Shown piece by piece: positions 15,917 to 24,459 of a DNA stretch of 58,014 bases. The DNA is from Clostridia bacterium. GTDB taxonomy: Bacteria > Bacillota > Clostridia > Oscillospirales > Acutalibacteraceae. The DNA lies in NCBI GenBank assembly GCA_017461005.1, contig JAFTZU010000109.1, forward strand, positions 1-58,014. Direction: 5' to 3'. How positions within the stretch are numbered: the first letter of the stretch is position 1; each line of letters begins with the position of its first letter. Under the pieces are notes generated by a model, which saw only the letters and a program-made list of their open reading frames with translations, was not told the DNA's origin and ran no database searches. The position numbers and the translations under genes were made by a program.

Positions 15917-15989
15917 GAGACTCCTCCTTTTCGGGTCCGGGCGCTCTCATCTTACGAGGTTCCGGGCCAAAAGGGAAGGGGTTCTCGAC

Positions 15990-16043
15990 GAACGGTCGAA
16001 AATTCGCGATGAACGGTCGTTAAGGTAGAACCGAACGGTCGTT
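15990..16043. promoter_or_regulatory. Three spaced operator-like palindromes
   Basis: The cores AACGGTCGAA (15991-16000), AACGGTCGTT (16012-16021) and AACGGTCGTT (16034-16043) lie 21 and 22 bp apart, two helical turns, so they are on one face of DNA. The last two are exact AACG-NN-CGTT palindromes. They sit between the XRE gene (minus) and ywlG (plus). A possible ywlG -10 box (TAAAAT, 16050-16055) lies directly after the last site. Confidence 0.7.
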
Positions 16044-16084
16044 ATGTGGTAAAATACCGGCAGAAAGAACGAGGAGGCATTCTC

Positions 16085-16648
16085 ATGGAACTTGGTGAAA
16101 TCAGAACTGCGGCAGCGTCCGCTGCGGCAGAAGTCCTGGAGGCATCCCGGCTGAAGCCGGGCGACCTGTTCGTCGTCGGCTGTTCCTCCAGCGAAGTCAT
16201 GGGGGAGAAGATCGGCACCCATACCAATACGGACATCGCCGGCGCATTGTATGAAGGCATCCAGAGTGTGCTGGAGCCCGCGGGCATCCGTCTCGCCGCC
16301 CAGTGCTGCGAGCATCTGAACCGCGCGCTCGTCGTCGAACAGGAGACCGCAGAGGTCTACCGCCTTGAAGAGGTCAACGCCATCCCGCAGCCGAACCACG
16401 CGGGCGGCGCCTTCGCGACGGTCGCCTATGAACGGATGACCCACCCGGTCGTCGTCGAAGACCTCGGCGCACAGGCCTCCGCCGGCATGGACATCGGCGC
16501 CACGCTCATCGGCATGCACATCCATCCGGTCGTCGTGCCCCTGCGCATTTCGGTCGACCACATCGGCGAAGCGCCCCTCGTCTGCGCCCGCCGCCGTCCC
16601 AAATATGTGGGCGGCGCCAGAGCCATCTATGATGACTCTAAGATGTAA
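16085..16648 (+). CDS. ywlG: YwlG family protein (UPF0340, TIGR01440)
   Basis: A 187-aa protein that matches the TIGR01440/YwlG family along its length: LFVVGCSSSEVMGEKIGTHTN, QCCEHLNRALVVE, and the glycine-rich GGAFATVAYERM and DIGATLIGMHIHPVVVPLR. Its biochemical role is not firmly known. The ATG at 16085 follows GAGGAGG with good spacing; the upstream in-frame start at 16046 has none. The operator-like sites lie right before it, so its expression may depend on the XRE regulator. Confidence 0.88.
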   Translation: MELGEIRTAAASAAAEVLEASRLKPGDLFVVGCSSSEVMGEKIGTHTNTDIAGALYEGIQSVLEPAGIRLAAQCCEHLNRALVVEQETAEVYRLEEVNAIPQPNHAGGAFATVAYERMTHPVVVEDLGAQASAGMDIGATLIGMHIHPVVVPLRISVDHIGEAPLVCARRRPKYVGGARAIYDDSKM

Positions 16649-16725
16649 AGAAATTTTTATATACTTTTATAAGGTACATCGCCACAGCGTGAAACATGCG
16701 CCGTTGCGTAGGGTTTCTCCGTGAA

Positions 16726-16849
16726 ACACAACATATTGTGGTCATCAGACTCTAGATATTGTGCATTTTAGGTAGAATTTGTTCTTGCGAAATCTATATC
16801 TTGCGGTATAATGGAATGCGAACGAAAAAATCAGCACAATATCTAGGGT
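16726..16849 (+). promoter_or_regulatory. NrdR boxes and promoter of nrdD
   Basis: Box 1 ACACAACATATTGTGG (16726-16741) fits the NrdR consensus almost fully. Box 2 ACTCTAGATATTGTGC (16749-16764) lies 23 bp on. Box 3 (16834-16849) is the reverse of box 2. Boxes 2 and 3 share a perfect 13-base inverted repeat that brackets the promoter TTGCGA (16785-16790) / TATAAT (16807-16812), spacer 16 bp. NrdR represses ribonucleotide reductase genes when dATP is high. Confidence 0.85.
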
Positions 16850-16879
16850 TTTGTTGTGTGTTATGGAGGAAATTGAGCT

Positions 16880-19138
16880 ATGATGTACTATAATGAGCAT
16901 CTCGATGGCAACATGGAGACGGAAGACGTCAAAGTGTGTGTCATGAAGCGTTCGGGGGAACGCGTACCGTACGACGGCAATAAGATCGCCGCCGCCATCA
17001 TCAAGGCGAACAACGAAGAGGGTATCCTCTCCGAGCGCCTGACCGAACAGCAGATCACCGACATTGTCTCCGGTATCGAGAAAGACGCCCGCAATGCCGG
17101 CCGCGACCTGTCCGTCGAAGAGATCCAGGACAAGGTCGAAGACGCCCTCATGGGCACCGGTAAGACGAAAGTCGCGAGACTTTACATCACTTACCGTTAC
17201 AAACACAATGAAATGCGTAAGATGAGCAACATCGACCAGAAGATCGCCGGTGTCGTCGAGCGCGACAATGAAGAGGTCAAACAGGAGAACTCCAACAAGA
17301 ACCCGACCGTCCTCTCCGTCCAGAGAGACTACATGGCCGGTGAGTGGAGCCGCTACTACACCTCGAAGTACCTGCTTCCGGAAGACATCGTCACCGCACA
17401 TCGCGAAGGCGTCATCCACTTCCACGACGCGGACTACTTCGCACAGCACATGCACAACTGCGACCTCGTCAACCTCGAGGACATGCTCCAGAACGGCACC
17501 TGCATCTCCGGGACCCACATCGACCGTCCCCGCAGCTTCGCCACTGCCTGCACCGTCGCTTCTCAGATCGTTGCCCAGGTCGCGTCCAGCCAGTACGGCG
17601 GACAGACCATCACCATGAGCCACCTGGCTCCGTTCGTCGACGTCACCCGTCAGAAGATCCGCGCCCGTCTCGGCGAGGAACTGGCTGAGGCCGGCGTCCG
17701 CCTTCCGGAAGACAAATTCACGGCCCTCGTCGAGAAGGAAGTCCGCAAGGAAGTCGAGAGCGGCTGTCAGACCATCCAGTATCAGCTCATCACCCTGCAG
17801 TCCACCAACGGCCAGGCTCCCTTCGTCACGGTCTTCATGTACCTGAACGAAGTGCCGGAAGGCCAGGTCCGGGACGACCTTGCCCTCGTCATCGAGGTCA
17901 TGCTCAACCAGCGCATCCTCGGCGTCAAGGACAAGACCGGCGCGTACATCACCCCGGCGTTCCCGAAACTCATCTATGTCCTGCAGGAAGACAATATCAC
18001 CGAAGATGGCAAGTACTTCTACTTGACAGAGCTTGCTGCCCGCTGCACCGCGAAGCGCATGGTCCCGGACTACATCTCCGAGAAGAAAGCCCTTGAACTG
18101 AAGGGCGACGTGTACCCCTGCATGGGCTGCCGCTCCTTCCTGACTCCGGACCGCTTCACCGACAACGGCTACGGCAACCCGGAGCATGCTGAAAACTACA
18201 TCGAAGGCCGCCATGTCTACTATGGCCGCTTTAACCAGGGCGTCGTTACCCTGAACCTCGTCGACATCGCCTGCTCTTCCGGTCAGGACGAAGAGAAGTT
18301 CTGGCAGCTGATGAAAGAGCGCCTCGACCTCTGCCACAGAGCGCTGCGCATCCGTCATGAGCGTCTGCTCGGCACTCCGTCCGACGTCGCTCCCATCCTC
18401 TGGCAGGATGGCGCGCTGGCCCGCCTGAAACCCGGCGAGACCATCGACAAGCTCCTCTACGGCGGTTACTCCACCATCTCTCTCGGCTATGCCGGTCTTG
18501 CGGAGTGCATCTACTACATGAAGGGCGTCTCCCATACGAGCGAAGTCGGGAAAGAGTTCGGCCTCAAAGTCATGCAGGCCCTGAACGACGCCTGTGCCAA
18601 GTGGAAAGCCGACGAGAACATCGACTACTCCGTCTACGGCACTCCGCTCGAGTCCACCACCTACAAGTTTGCCAAGTGCCTTCAGAAGCGCTTCGGTAAG
18701 ATCGACGGTGTCACCGACAAGAACTACATCACCAACTCTTACCACATCCACGTCACTGAAGACATCAACGCCTTCGACAAGCTGACCAAGGAAGCCGAAT
18801 TCCAGAAGCTCAGCCCCGGCGGCGCCATCTCCTACGTGGAAGTCCCGAACATGCAGGACAACATCCCCGCGGTCATCGCGGTCATGCAGCACATCTACGA
18901 CTGCATCCTGTATGCCGAGCTCAACACGAAGTCGGACTTCTGCGACGTCTGTGGTTTCGACGGCGAGATCCAGATCAAGAAGGACGACACCGGCAAACTC
19001 ATCTGGGAATGCCCGAAGTGCGGCAACCGTGACCAGTCCAAGATGCATGTTGCCCGCCGGACCTGCGGTTACATCGGTACCCAGTACTGGAACCAGGGCC
19101 GTACCCAGGAGATCGCAGAACGCGTCCTTCACCTGTAA
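16880..19138 (+). CDS. nrdD: Anaerobic ribonucleoside-triphosphate reductase
   Basis: A 752-aa class III enzyme that makes dNTPs without oxygen by glycyl-radical chemistry. An ATP-cone (about 14-105) senses ATP/dATP. The long barrel domain follows. Near the C-terminus four cysteines (688, 691, 711, 714) bind zinc, and RRTCGYIG holds the radical glycine (Gly730). GGAGG lies 10 nt before the ATG. It is followed by a small palindrome, a terminator and the activase gene nrdG. Needing only this enzyme fits an anaerobe. Confidence 0.97.
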   Translation: MMYYNEHLDGNMETEDVKVCVMKRSGERVPYDGNKIAAAIIKANNEEGILSERLTEQQITDIVSGIEKDARNAGRDLSVEEIQDKVEDALMGTGKTKVARLYITYRYKHNEMRKMSNIDQKIAGVVERDNEEVKQENSNKNPTVLSVQRDYMAGEWSRYYTSKYLLPEDIVTAHREGVIHFHDADYFAQHMHNCDLVNLEDMLQNGTCISGTHIDRPRSFATACTVASQIVAQVASSQYGGQTITMSHLAPFVDVTRQKIRARLGEELAEAGVRLPEDKFTALVEKEVRKEVESGCQTIQYQLITLQSTNGQAPFVTVFMYLNEVPEGQVRDDLALVIEVMLNQRILGVKDKTGAYITPAFPKLIYVLQEDNITEDGKYFYLTELAARCTAKRMVPDYISEKKALELKGDVYPCMGCRSFLTPDRFTDNGYGNPEHAENYIEGRHVYYGRFNQGVVTLNLVDIACSSGQDEEKFWQLMKERLDLCHRALRIRHERLLGTPSDVAPILWQDGALARLKPGETIDKLLYGGYSTISLGYAGLAECIYYMKGVSHTSEVGKEFGLKVMQALNDACAKWKADENIDYSVYGTPLESTTYKFAKCLQKRFGKIDGVTDKNYITNSYHIHVTEDINAFDKLTKEAEFQKLSPGGAISYVEVPNMQDNIPAVIAVMQHIYDCILYAELNTKSDFCDVCGFDGEIQIKKDDTGKLIWECPKCGNRDQSKMHVARRTCGYIGTQYWNQGRTQEIAERVLHL

Positions 19139-19153
19139 GCACGACCTGCATCT

Positions 19154-19173
19154 GTAAAGCTTAAAAGCTTTAC
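19154..19173. repeat. 20-bp palindrome after nrdD
   Basis: GTAAAGCTT-AA-AAGCTTTAC is a perfect short hairpin 15 bp after the nrdD stop and before the terminator. It may protect or punctuate the transcript. Confidence 0.6.
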
Positions 19174-19188
19174 AAGAAGGAACCTATC

Positions 19189-19219
19189 AAGGCCGACGAT
19201 TTTCCGTCGGCCTTTTTCT
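19189..19219 (+). terminator. Terminator between nrdD and nrdG
   Basis: AAGGCCGACG, loop ATTTTC, CGTCGGCCTTTTT. It lies 38 bp before nrdG, so nrdG is probably expressed by partial read-through or from its own weak promoter. Confidence 0.85.
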
Positions 19220-19256
19220 TGGAACACTGAATCGCCAAAGGGAGGCGACAAAAACG

Positions 19257-19790
19257 ATGAAATACGGCGAGATCAAAACCTACGATATTGCCAACGGGCC
19301 CGGCGTCCGCGTGACCCTGTTCGTCTCCGGGTGCACCAACGCCTGCAAGGGCTGCTTCCAACCCCAGACCTGGGATTTCAACTACGGTCAGGAGTTCGAC
19401 GACTCGGCCAAAGAGCGCATTTTTACGGAACTGTCCCACATCTTCACTCAGGGCCTGACACTCCTCGGCGGAGACCCCTTCGAGCCGGCGAACCAGAGAG
19501 CCCTCGTGCCGTTTTTGCGCGAGGTAAAGGAGAAGTACCCGGGGAAGGACATCTGGGCCTTCACGGGCTTCCTGTACGAAGACCTGCTGACGGAAGGCAC
19601 CTACTGCCACACTGAAGTGTCCGAGGAGATGCTGTCGATGCTGGACGTCCTCGTCGACGGCCGCTTCGAAGAGGACCTCAAGGATATCACGCTCCGGTTC
19701 CGCGGCTCTTCGAACCAGCGCCTCATCGACCTGCCCGCCACCCGGGAATCCGGGGAGATCGTCCTCTGGGACGACGGCGGACACATGTAA
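19257..19790 (+). CDS. nrdG: Anaerobic ribonucleotide reductase-activating protein
   Basis: A 177-aa radical SAM activase that sets the glycyl radical on NrdD. The 4Fe-4S cysteines are in CTNACKGC (Cys26, Cys30, Cys33; CX3CX2C as in NrdG). The GGDPFEPAN stretch (about 80-88) is the SAM-binding GGE-like motif. GGGAGGCG lies upstream of the ATG. Its size and form are typical. Confidence 0.95.
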   Translation: MKYGEIKTYDIANGPGVRVTLFVSGCTNACKGCFQPQTWDFNYGQEFDDSAKERIFTELSHIFTQGLTLLGGDPFEPANQRALVPFLREVKEKYPGKDIWAFTGFLYEDLLTEGTYCHTEVSEEMLSMLDVLVDGRFEEDLKDITLRFRGSSNQRLIDLPATRESGEIVLWDDGGHM

Positions 19791-19819
19791 AGGTCTAAAA
19801 AACAGAACCAAAGAGGGCA

Positions 19820-19848
19820 TTGACCGAAACGGAAGATGCTCCTATAAT
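19820..19848 (+). promoter_or_regulatory. Promoter of the riboflavin operon
   Basis: TTGACC (19820-19825) and TATAAT (19843-19848) are spaced by 17 bp, just upstream of the FMN aptamer. Confidence 0.85.
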
Positions 19849-19870
19849 GATTGACAGACAACCGAATATG

Positions 19871-19983
19871 ACGTCTTCGAGGCAGGGAGCATTTCCCGAC
19901 CGGCGGTAAAGTCCGCAAGCATTTCGCACGAACCGGTGGAATTCCGGTACCGACAGTACAGTCTGGATGAGAGAGGATGACGT
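19871..19983 (+). ncRNA. FMN riboswitch (RFN element)
   Basis: The conserved blocks are in order: GAGGCAGGG, CCCGACCGGCGGTAAAGTCCGC, ACCGGTGGAATTCCGG, ACCGACAGTACAGTCTGGATGAGAGAGGATGA. P1 pairs ACGTC (19871-19875) with GACGT (19979-19983). FMN binding should favour the terminator at 20033-20068 and so lower expression of the rib genes. Confidence 0.96.
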
Positions 19984-20032
19984 GACGAAGCCCTATGAGG
20001 GGGCTCCTTGTCGCGAAGTTTTATGGAATCAC

Positions 20033-20068
20033 AAAGCCTGAAGCGTAGTCTACGTTTCAGGCTTTTTT
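20033..20068 (+). terminator. Riboswitch-controlled terminator
   Basis: AAGCCTGAAGCGTA, loop GTC, TACGTTTCAGGCTT followed by TTTTT. It lies 50 bp after the FMN aptamer. The segment between (19984-20032) can supply the alternative pairing. Confidence 0.85.
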
Positions 20069-20074
20069 GTTTGG

Positions 20075-20223
20075 AAAGGAGGCAGGAAAACTGTCTTTGA
20101 GCCAAAATCCGGCGTCTCCAAGTGAGACTGCACAGCGCGAAGCGCCGGGAGCGAACCCAAGGGCTGTGGGCTTCGGGGGTTTTGGCGAGGAGACAGGTTT
20201 TCCGCCGATTTCAAAGGAGGCAG
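20075..20223 (+). repeat. MITE-like element bounded by 11-bp direct repeats
   Basis: AAAGGAGGCAG occurs at 20075-20085 and again at 20213-20223; the second copy is the ribosome site of ribD. Between them lies a long imperfect inverted repeat: GGAAAACTGTCT (20085-20096) against AGACAGGTTTTCC (20191-20203), continuing inward with GCCAAAA / TTTTGGC. One reading is a small non-autonomous insertion with target duplication. Another is a short gene with its own ribosome site. A 44-codon frame from TTG 20097 runs through it and stops at TGA 20229-20231, overlapping the ribD GTG. Confidence 0.6.
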
Positions 20224-20227
20224 AACG

Positions 20228-21373
20228 GTGACTCATGAAGAATATATGCGCAGGGCGCTGGACCTGGCCCGGCGCGGGGAAGGGCACGTGAACCCGAACC
20301 CTATGGTGGGCTGCGTGGTCGTGAAGGACGGCCGCGTCATCAGCGAAGGGTACCACGAGAAGGTCGGAGAGTACCATGCCGAACGCAATGCGCTCCTCCG
20401 CTGTGAGGAGGACCCCGCCGGAGCGGACCTCTATGTGACGCTGGAACCCTGCTGCCACTACGGACGGACGCCGCCGTGCACCGAGATCATCATCGAGAAG
20501 GGCATAGGACGCGTTTTCATCGCCGCGATGGATGTGAACCCGCTGGTGGCGGGCAAGGGCGTACAGACGCTCAGAGACGCCGGCATCGAGGTGGTCACGG
20601 GCATCCTCGCACAGGAAGCGATGGACCTCAACGAGGTCTTCTACCACTTCTTTGAAACACACCGGCCCTTTGTGGCGATGAAATACGCGATGACCTTAGA
20701 CGGGAAGATCGCCTGTCATACCGGAGACTCACAGTGGATCACGGAACCGCAGTCCCGGGCATATGTCCACGGACTTCGGAAGAAATATTCGTCGATCCTC
20801 GTCGGCATCGGCACCGCCCTCGCAGACGACCCGATGCTGAACTGCCGGACGGAAGAGGGCGTCGACCCGGTCCGTCTCGTGGCGGACAGCCAGCTCCGGC
20901 TGCCGCCGGACAGTCAGCTGGCGCAGACCGCGAAGGAGATCCCGACCTGGGTCTTCACGGCGGAGGAGACGCTGCAGTCCGCCAAGGGTCGGGAGCGGGC
21001 AGAGGCGCTGAACCGGCTGGGTGTCGATGTCATCCCCTGCGGCAGCGCCGACCGGGCCGACCACCGCGGGAAGATCGATGTGGCACGGGTGCTCGCCCTG
21101 CTCGCGGAGCGGGACATCGACAGCGTCCTCGTCGAGGGCGGCGGGACGGTGAACGCGAGTTTCCTCGAAGCGGGGCTCGTCGACCGGGTCTACGCGTTCC
21201 TCGGACCGAAGCTGGTCGGCGGCGCAGACAGTAAATCGCCCGTGGAAGGAAAAGGCGTCGCCAAAATGGCGGACGCCACTGAGTTGGAACACATCGAAGT
21301 CGAACACTTCGAAGACGATATCATGATCACCGGACGGGTGAAGGAAGGAGGAGTCTCATGTTCACAGGATTAG
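20228..21373 (+). CDS. ribD: Riboflavin biosynthesis protein RibD (deaminase/reductase)
   Basis: A 381-aa bifunctional enzyme for the second and third steps from GTP-derived pyrimidine. The deaminase part (1-145) has the zinc site YHAERNAL (His50, Glu52) and PCCHYGRTPPC (Cys75, Cys84). The reductase part (about 150-370) has MKYAMTLDGKIA and VEGGGTVNASFLEAGLVDR. The start is GTG, with AAAGGAGG upstream. It is the first gene after the FMN riboswitch and overlaps ribE by 16 bp. Confidence 0.96.
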   Translation: MTHEEYMRRALDLARRGEGHVNPNPMVGCVVVKDGRVISEGYHEKVGEYHAERNALLRCEEDPAGADLYVTLEPCCHYGRTPPCTEIIIEKGIGRVFIAAMDVNPLVAGKGVQTLRDAGIEVVTGILAQEAMDLNEVFYHFFETHRPFVAMKYAMTLDGKIACHTGDSQWITEPQSRAYVHGLRKKYSSILVGIGTALADDPMLNCRTEEGVDPVRLVADSQLRLPPDSQLAQTAKEIPTWVFTAEETLQSAKGRERAEALNRLGVDVIPCGSADRADHRGKIDVARVLALLAERDIDSVLVEGGGTVNASFLEAGLVDRVYAFLGPKLVGGADSKSPVEGKGVAKMADATELEHIEVEHFEDDIMITGRVKEGGVSCSQD

Positions 21374-22026
21374 TCGAAGAAGTCGGCACCCTGCAGGGCA
21401 TCCACCGCGGTTCGAACAGCGCCGTCCTGACCATCGGGGCGCGCACCGTGCTCGAGGGTACGAAGGTGGGGGACAGCATCATGACGAACGGCGTTTGCCT
21501 CACCGTCACCGAACTGGGCGCCACCTACTTTACCGCGGACGTTATGCATGAGACGCTGTCCCGCAGTTCGCTTGGAGACCTCTCGCCCGGGAGCCCGGTC
21601 AATCTGGAGCGGGCCATGCCGGCGGACGGCCGGTTCGGCGGCCACATGGTCTCCGGCCATATCGACGGCACCGGCACGGTGACGGAACTGCGACAGGACG
21701 ACAACGCCGTCTGGTACACCATTTCGGCGGCGCCGGACCTGCTCCGGTACATCGTGGAGAAGGGCTCCATCTGCATCGACGGCATCAGCCTGACGGTGGC
21801 AGAGGTGGATGACCGGAGTTTCAAAGTGTCGATCATTCCGCACACGAGAGCCGTCACGAATCTCTCAACCAAAGGCGTCGGGAGCACCATGAACCTCGAG
21901 TGCGATGTCATCGGGAAGTATGTGGAGAAACTGCTCGGACCGTTCGGGGCGTCGGGCGGTATATCGCCAAAGGAAGAAAAAAGCTCCGGCATCACCGAAG
22001 CGTTTTTGAAAGAATACGGATTTTAA
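21358..22026 (+). CDS. ribE: Riboflavin synthase, alpha subunit
   Basis: A 222-aa enzyme that dismutates two lumazines to riboflavin. It has the family N-terminus MFTGLVEEVG and two similar lumazine-binding barrels (about 1-96 and 97-195); the second begins at MVSGHIDGTG. AAGGAGGAG precedes the ATG inside the end of ribD, so the two are translationally coupled. Confidence 0.96.
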   Translation: MFTGLVEEVGTLQGIHRGSNSAVLTIGARTVLEGTKVGDSIMTNGVCLTVTELGATYFTADVMHETLSRSSLGDLSPGSPVNLERAMPADGRFGGHMVSGHIDGTGTVTELRQDDNAVWYTISAAPDLLRYIVEKGSICIDGISLTVAEVDDRSFKVSIIPHTRAVTNLSTKGVGSTMNLECDVIGKYVEKLLGPFGASGGISPKEEKSSGITEAFLKEYGF

Positions 22027-22061
22027 GAGCAGAGCTCTCAGCATAGAAAGAAGGAAGCATT

Positions 22062-23273
22062 ATGGCAAAAGAGTTTGCAACCATCGAGCAGGCGGTCGAA
22101 GACCTGAAGGCGGGAAAACTCATCCTCTGCGTGGATGACCCCGACCGGGAGAACGAGGGTGACCTCATCTGCGCCGCCGAGTTCGCGACCACCGAAAACA
22201 TCAACTTCATGGCGGTCCACGCGAAGGGCCTCATCTGCATGCCCATGAGCGGCAAGCGTTGTGACGACCTCGGCCTTTCTCAGATGGTCACCGCCAACAC
22301 CGACAACCACGAGACGGCGTTCACAGTCTCCATCGACCACATGAGCACCACCACCGGCATCTCCGCCGTCGAGCGGTCCATCACCGCATTGAAGACGGTC
22401 GAAGAGGGCGTCCAGCCCCACGAATTCCGCCGGCCCGGACACATGTTCCCACTGCGGGCGAAAGACGGCGGTGTCCTGGTCCGTTCCGGCCACACCGAAG
22501 CCACCGTGGACCTCATGCGCATCGCCGGGCTCAAAGATGCCGGGCTTTGCTGCGAGATCATGCGGGACGACGGCACCATGATGCGCACCACCGAACTCCT
22601 GGAGTTCGCCGAGAAGTACGGCATCACCGCCATCACCATCGCGGACCTCATCAAGTACCGCCTCAACCATGAGAGCCTCGTCGTCCGGGAAGCGGACGCG
22701 GACCTCCCGACGGCCTACGGCCACTTCAAGATCTACGGCTACCGCAACTCCGTCAACGGGGAACAGCACGTGGCCCTGGTCATGGGCGATGTGGCAAACG
22801 GAGAACCGGTCCTGTGCCGGGTCCATTCCGAGTGCCTCACCGGGGACGTCTTTGGCTCCGAACGCTGTGATTGCGGAGACCAGCTCCACCAGGCGATGAA
22901 GCAGATCGCCGACGAAGGGCGCGGTGTCGTCGTGTACCTCCGTCAGGAGGGAAGAGGCATCGGCCTTCTCAACAAGCTCAAGGCCTATGAACTGCAGGAA
23001 CAGGGGTATGACACCGTCGAAGCGAACCTCAAACTCGGCTTCCCGGCAGACATGCGGGAGTACGGGGTCGGCGCGCAGATCCTGCGGGACATCGGCGCGA
23101 GACGGCTCCGGCTGCTCACGAACAACCCGGCCAAGATCAACGGCCTCGAACCCTATGGTATTACGATCGAGGAGCGGGTGCCGATCCAGATCAAACCCCA
23201 GCCCCACGATTTCAAATATTTACTCACGAAACAGCAGAAAATGCACCACATGACCGAATATAAGGAGGACTAA
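22062..23273 (+). CDS. ribBA: DHBP synthase / GTP cyclohydrolase II
   Basis: A 403-aa fusion that supplies both precursors of the pathway. RibB part (1-205): [12 protein letters not shown] (25-36) and [11 protein letters not shown] (141-151). RibA part (206-403): zinc cysteines in [21 protein letters not shown] (Cys258, Cys269, Cys271) and the GTP-binding RQEGRGIGL. The residues of both active sites are present. AAGGAAG lies before the ATG, and ribH follows after 3 bp. Confidence 0.96.
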   Translation: MAKEFATIEQAVEDLKAGKLILCVDDPDRENEGDLICAAEFATTENINFMAVHAKGLICMPMSGKRCDDLGLSQMVTANTDNHETAFTVSIDHMSTTTGISAVERSITALKTVEEGVQPHEFRRPGHMFPLRAKDGGVLVRSGHTEATVDLMRIAGLKDAGLCCEIMRDDGTMMRTTELLEFAEKYGITAITIADLIKYRLNHESLVVREADADLPTAYGHFKIYGYRNSVNGEQHVALVMGDVANGEPVLCRVHSECLTGDVFGSERCDCGDQLHQAMKQIADEGRGVVVYLRQEGRGIGLLNKLKAYELQEQGYDTVEANLKLGFPADMREYGVGAQILRDIGARRLRLLTNNPAKINGLEPYGITIEERVPIQIKPQPHDFKYLLTKQQKMHHMTEYKED

Positions 23274-23276
23274 ACC

Positions 23277-23741
23277 ATGAAAACTTTTGAAGGAAACGTT
23301 GTTGCCAAAAACGTAAAAATCGCTATCGTCGCGGCCCGGTTCAACGAATTCATCGTCTCGAAACTCATCGGCGGCGCGGAAGACGCGTTGCTTCGCCACG
23401 GCGTGAAAGAGGACGACATCACCCTCGCATGGGTCCCCGGCGCGTTCGAGATCCCGGTCATCGCGAAAAAGCTCGCCGAGTCCGGCAAGTATGACGCGGT
23501 CCTGTGCCTCGGTGCGGTCATCCGCGGGGACACTTCCCATTACGACTATGTCTGTGCTGAAGTCTCGAAGGGCATCGCGCAGGTCGAACTCTCCACCGGC
23601 GTCCCGACCCTCTTCGGCGTCGTCACCACGGACAACATCGAGCAGGCCATCCAGCGCGCCGGCACCAAGTCCGGGAACAAGGGCTACGATGTTGCATGCT
23701 CTGCCATTGAAATGGTAAACTTGATCAAAGCCATCGGCTGA
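23277..23741 (+). CDS. ribH: 6,7-dimethyl-8-ribityllumazine synthase
   Basis: A 154-aa enzyme that condenses the pyrimidine and the DHBP product to lumazine; family members form pentamers or 60-mer shells. Motifs: ARFNEFIV (20-27), WVPGAFEIP (52-60) and [15 protein letters not shown] with the catalytic His88. AAGGAGG lies before the ATG. Confidence 0.96.
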   Translation: MKTFEGNVVAKNVKIAIVAARFNEFIVSKLIGGAEDALLRHGVKEDDITLAWVPGAFEIPVIAKKLAESGKYDAVLCLGAVIRGDTSHYDYVCAEVSKGIAQVELSTGVPTLFGVVTTDNIEQAIQRAGTKSGNKGYDVACSAIEMVNLIKAIG

Positions 23742-23765
23742 ATCTGAACCATTGGAGGCATGCAT

Positions 23766-24422
23766 ATGCAACTGCCCAAACTTGCTGTGTTCGACATGGA
23801 CGGACTGCTCTTCGACACCGAACGGGTGCTGATGGAGGAGAATGCCAAAGTCATGGCAGAATACGGCTATACTCAGCAATATGACGAATATGTCCAGACC
23901 ATCGGGACCGCAGACGAGGAATTCTTCGGAAGACTCTATGAGATCCACGGTGCGGACTACCCTGCCCACGAGATCGCGGAGAAGTCCCGCGTGCAGGAGA
24001 TCGAGCGGATGAAGCGGGAAGGGGTGCCGGTGAAACCGGGGATCCCGGAACTGCTGCAGTTTTTTGCGGACCGGGACATTCCCTGCTGTGTCGCCACTTC
24101 GACCGTCCGGTCCGACGCCACTGCCCTGCTGGATCTCGCCGGCATCCTCGATGCGTTCGCCTTCATCGTGACCAGCGAAGAGGTGGAGCAGTCCAAACCG
24201 AATCCGGACATTTTCCTGCTCGCCTGTGAGCGAGGCGATACATCGCCGGAGGATTCCATTGTGTTCGAAGACTCCCAAAACGGGGTCCTGGCGGCCTTCC
24301 GCGCGGGCATCCCGGTCATCTGTATCCCGGACATCAAACAGCCGGAACCGTACTATGCCGAAAAGGCGACGAAAGTTGTCCGGTCTGCGCTTGACGTCCC
24401 TGCTCTCTTTGATTTACACTAA
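23766..24422 (+). CDS. HAD-superfamily phosphatase (beta-phosphoglucomutase-like)
   Basis: A 218-aa hydrolase with all HAD motifs: FDMDGLLFDTE (nucleophile Asp10, acid Asp12), a Thr motif around VATSTVRSD, the lysine in SKPNPDIFLLAC and the acidic DSIVFEDSQNG. The helical cap between residues 15 and 85 is of the C1 type used on small sugar or nucleotide phosphates. The ATG at 23766 follows GGAGG with 7-nt spacing; the ATG at 23760 is too close. It lies 24 bp after ribH with no terminator between, so it may supply the phosphatase step of riboflavin synthesis. Confidence 0.9.
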   Translation: MQLPKLAVFDMDGLLFDTERVLMEENAKVMAEYGYTQQYDEYVQTIGTADEEFFGRLYEIHGADYPAHEIAEKSRVQEIERMKREGVPVKPGIPELLQFFADRDIPCCVATSTVRSDATALLDLAGILDAFAFIVTSEEVEQSKPNPDIFLLACERGDTSPEDSIVFEDSQNGVLAAFRAGIPVICIPDIKQPEPYYAEKATKVVRSALDVPALFDLH

Positions 24423-24459
24423 ATAGCGTGTGAGAAATCAGAATGAGGGGAAATCCGCT

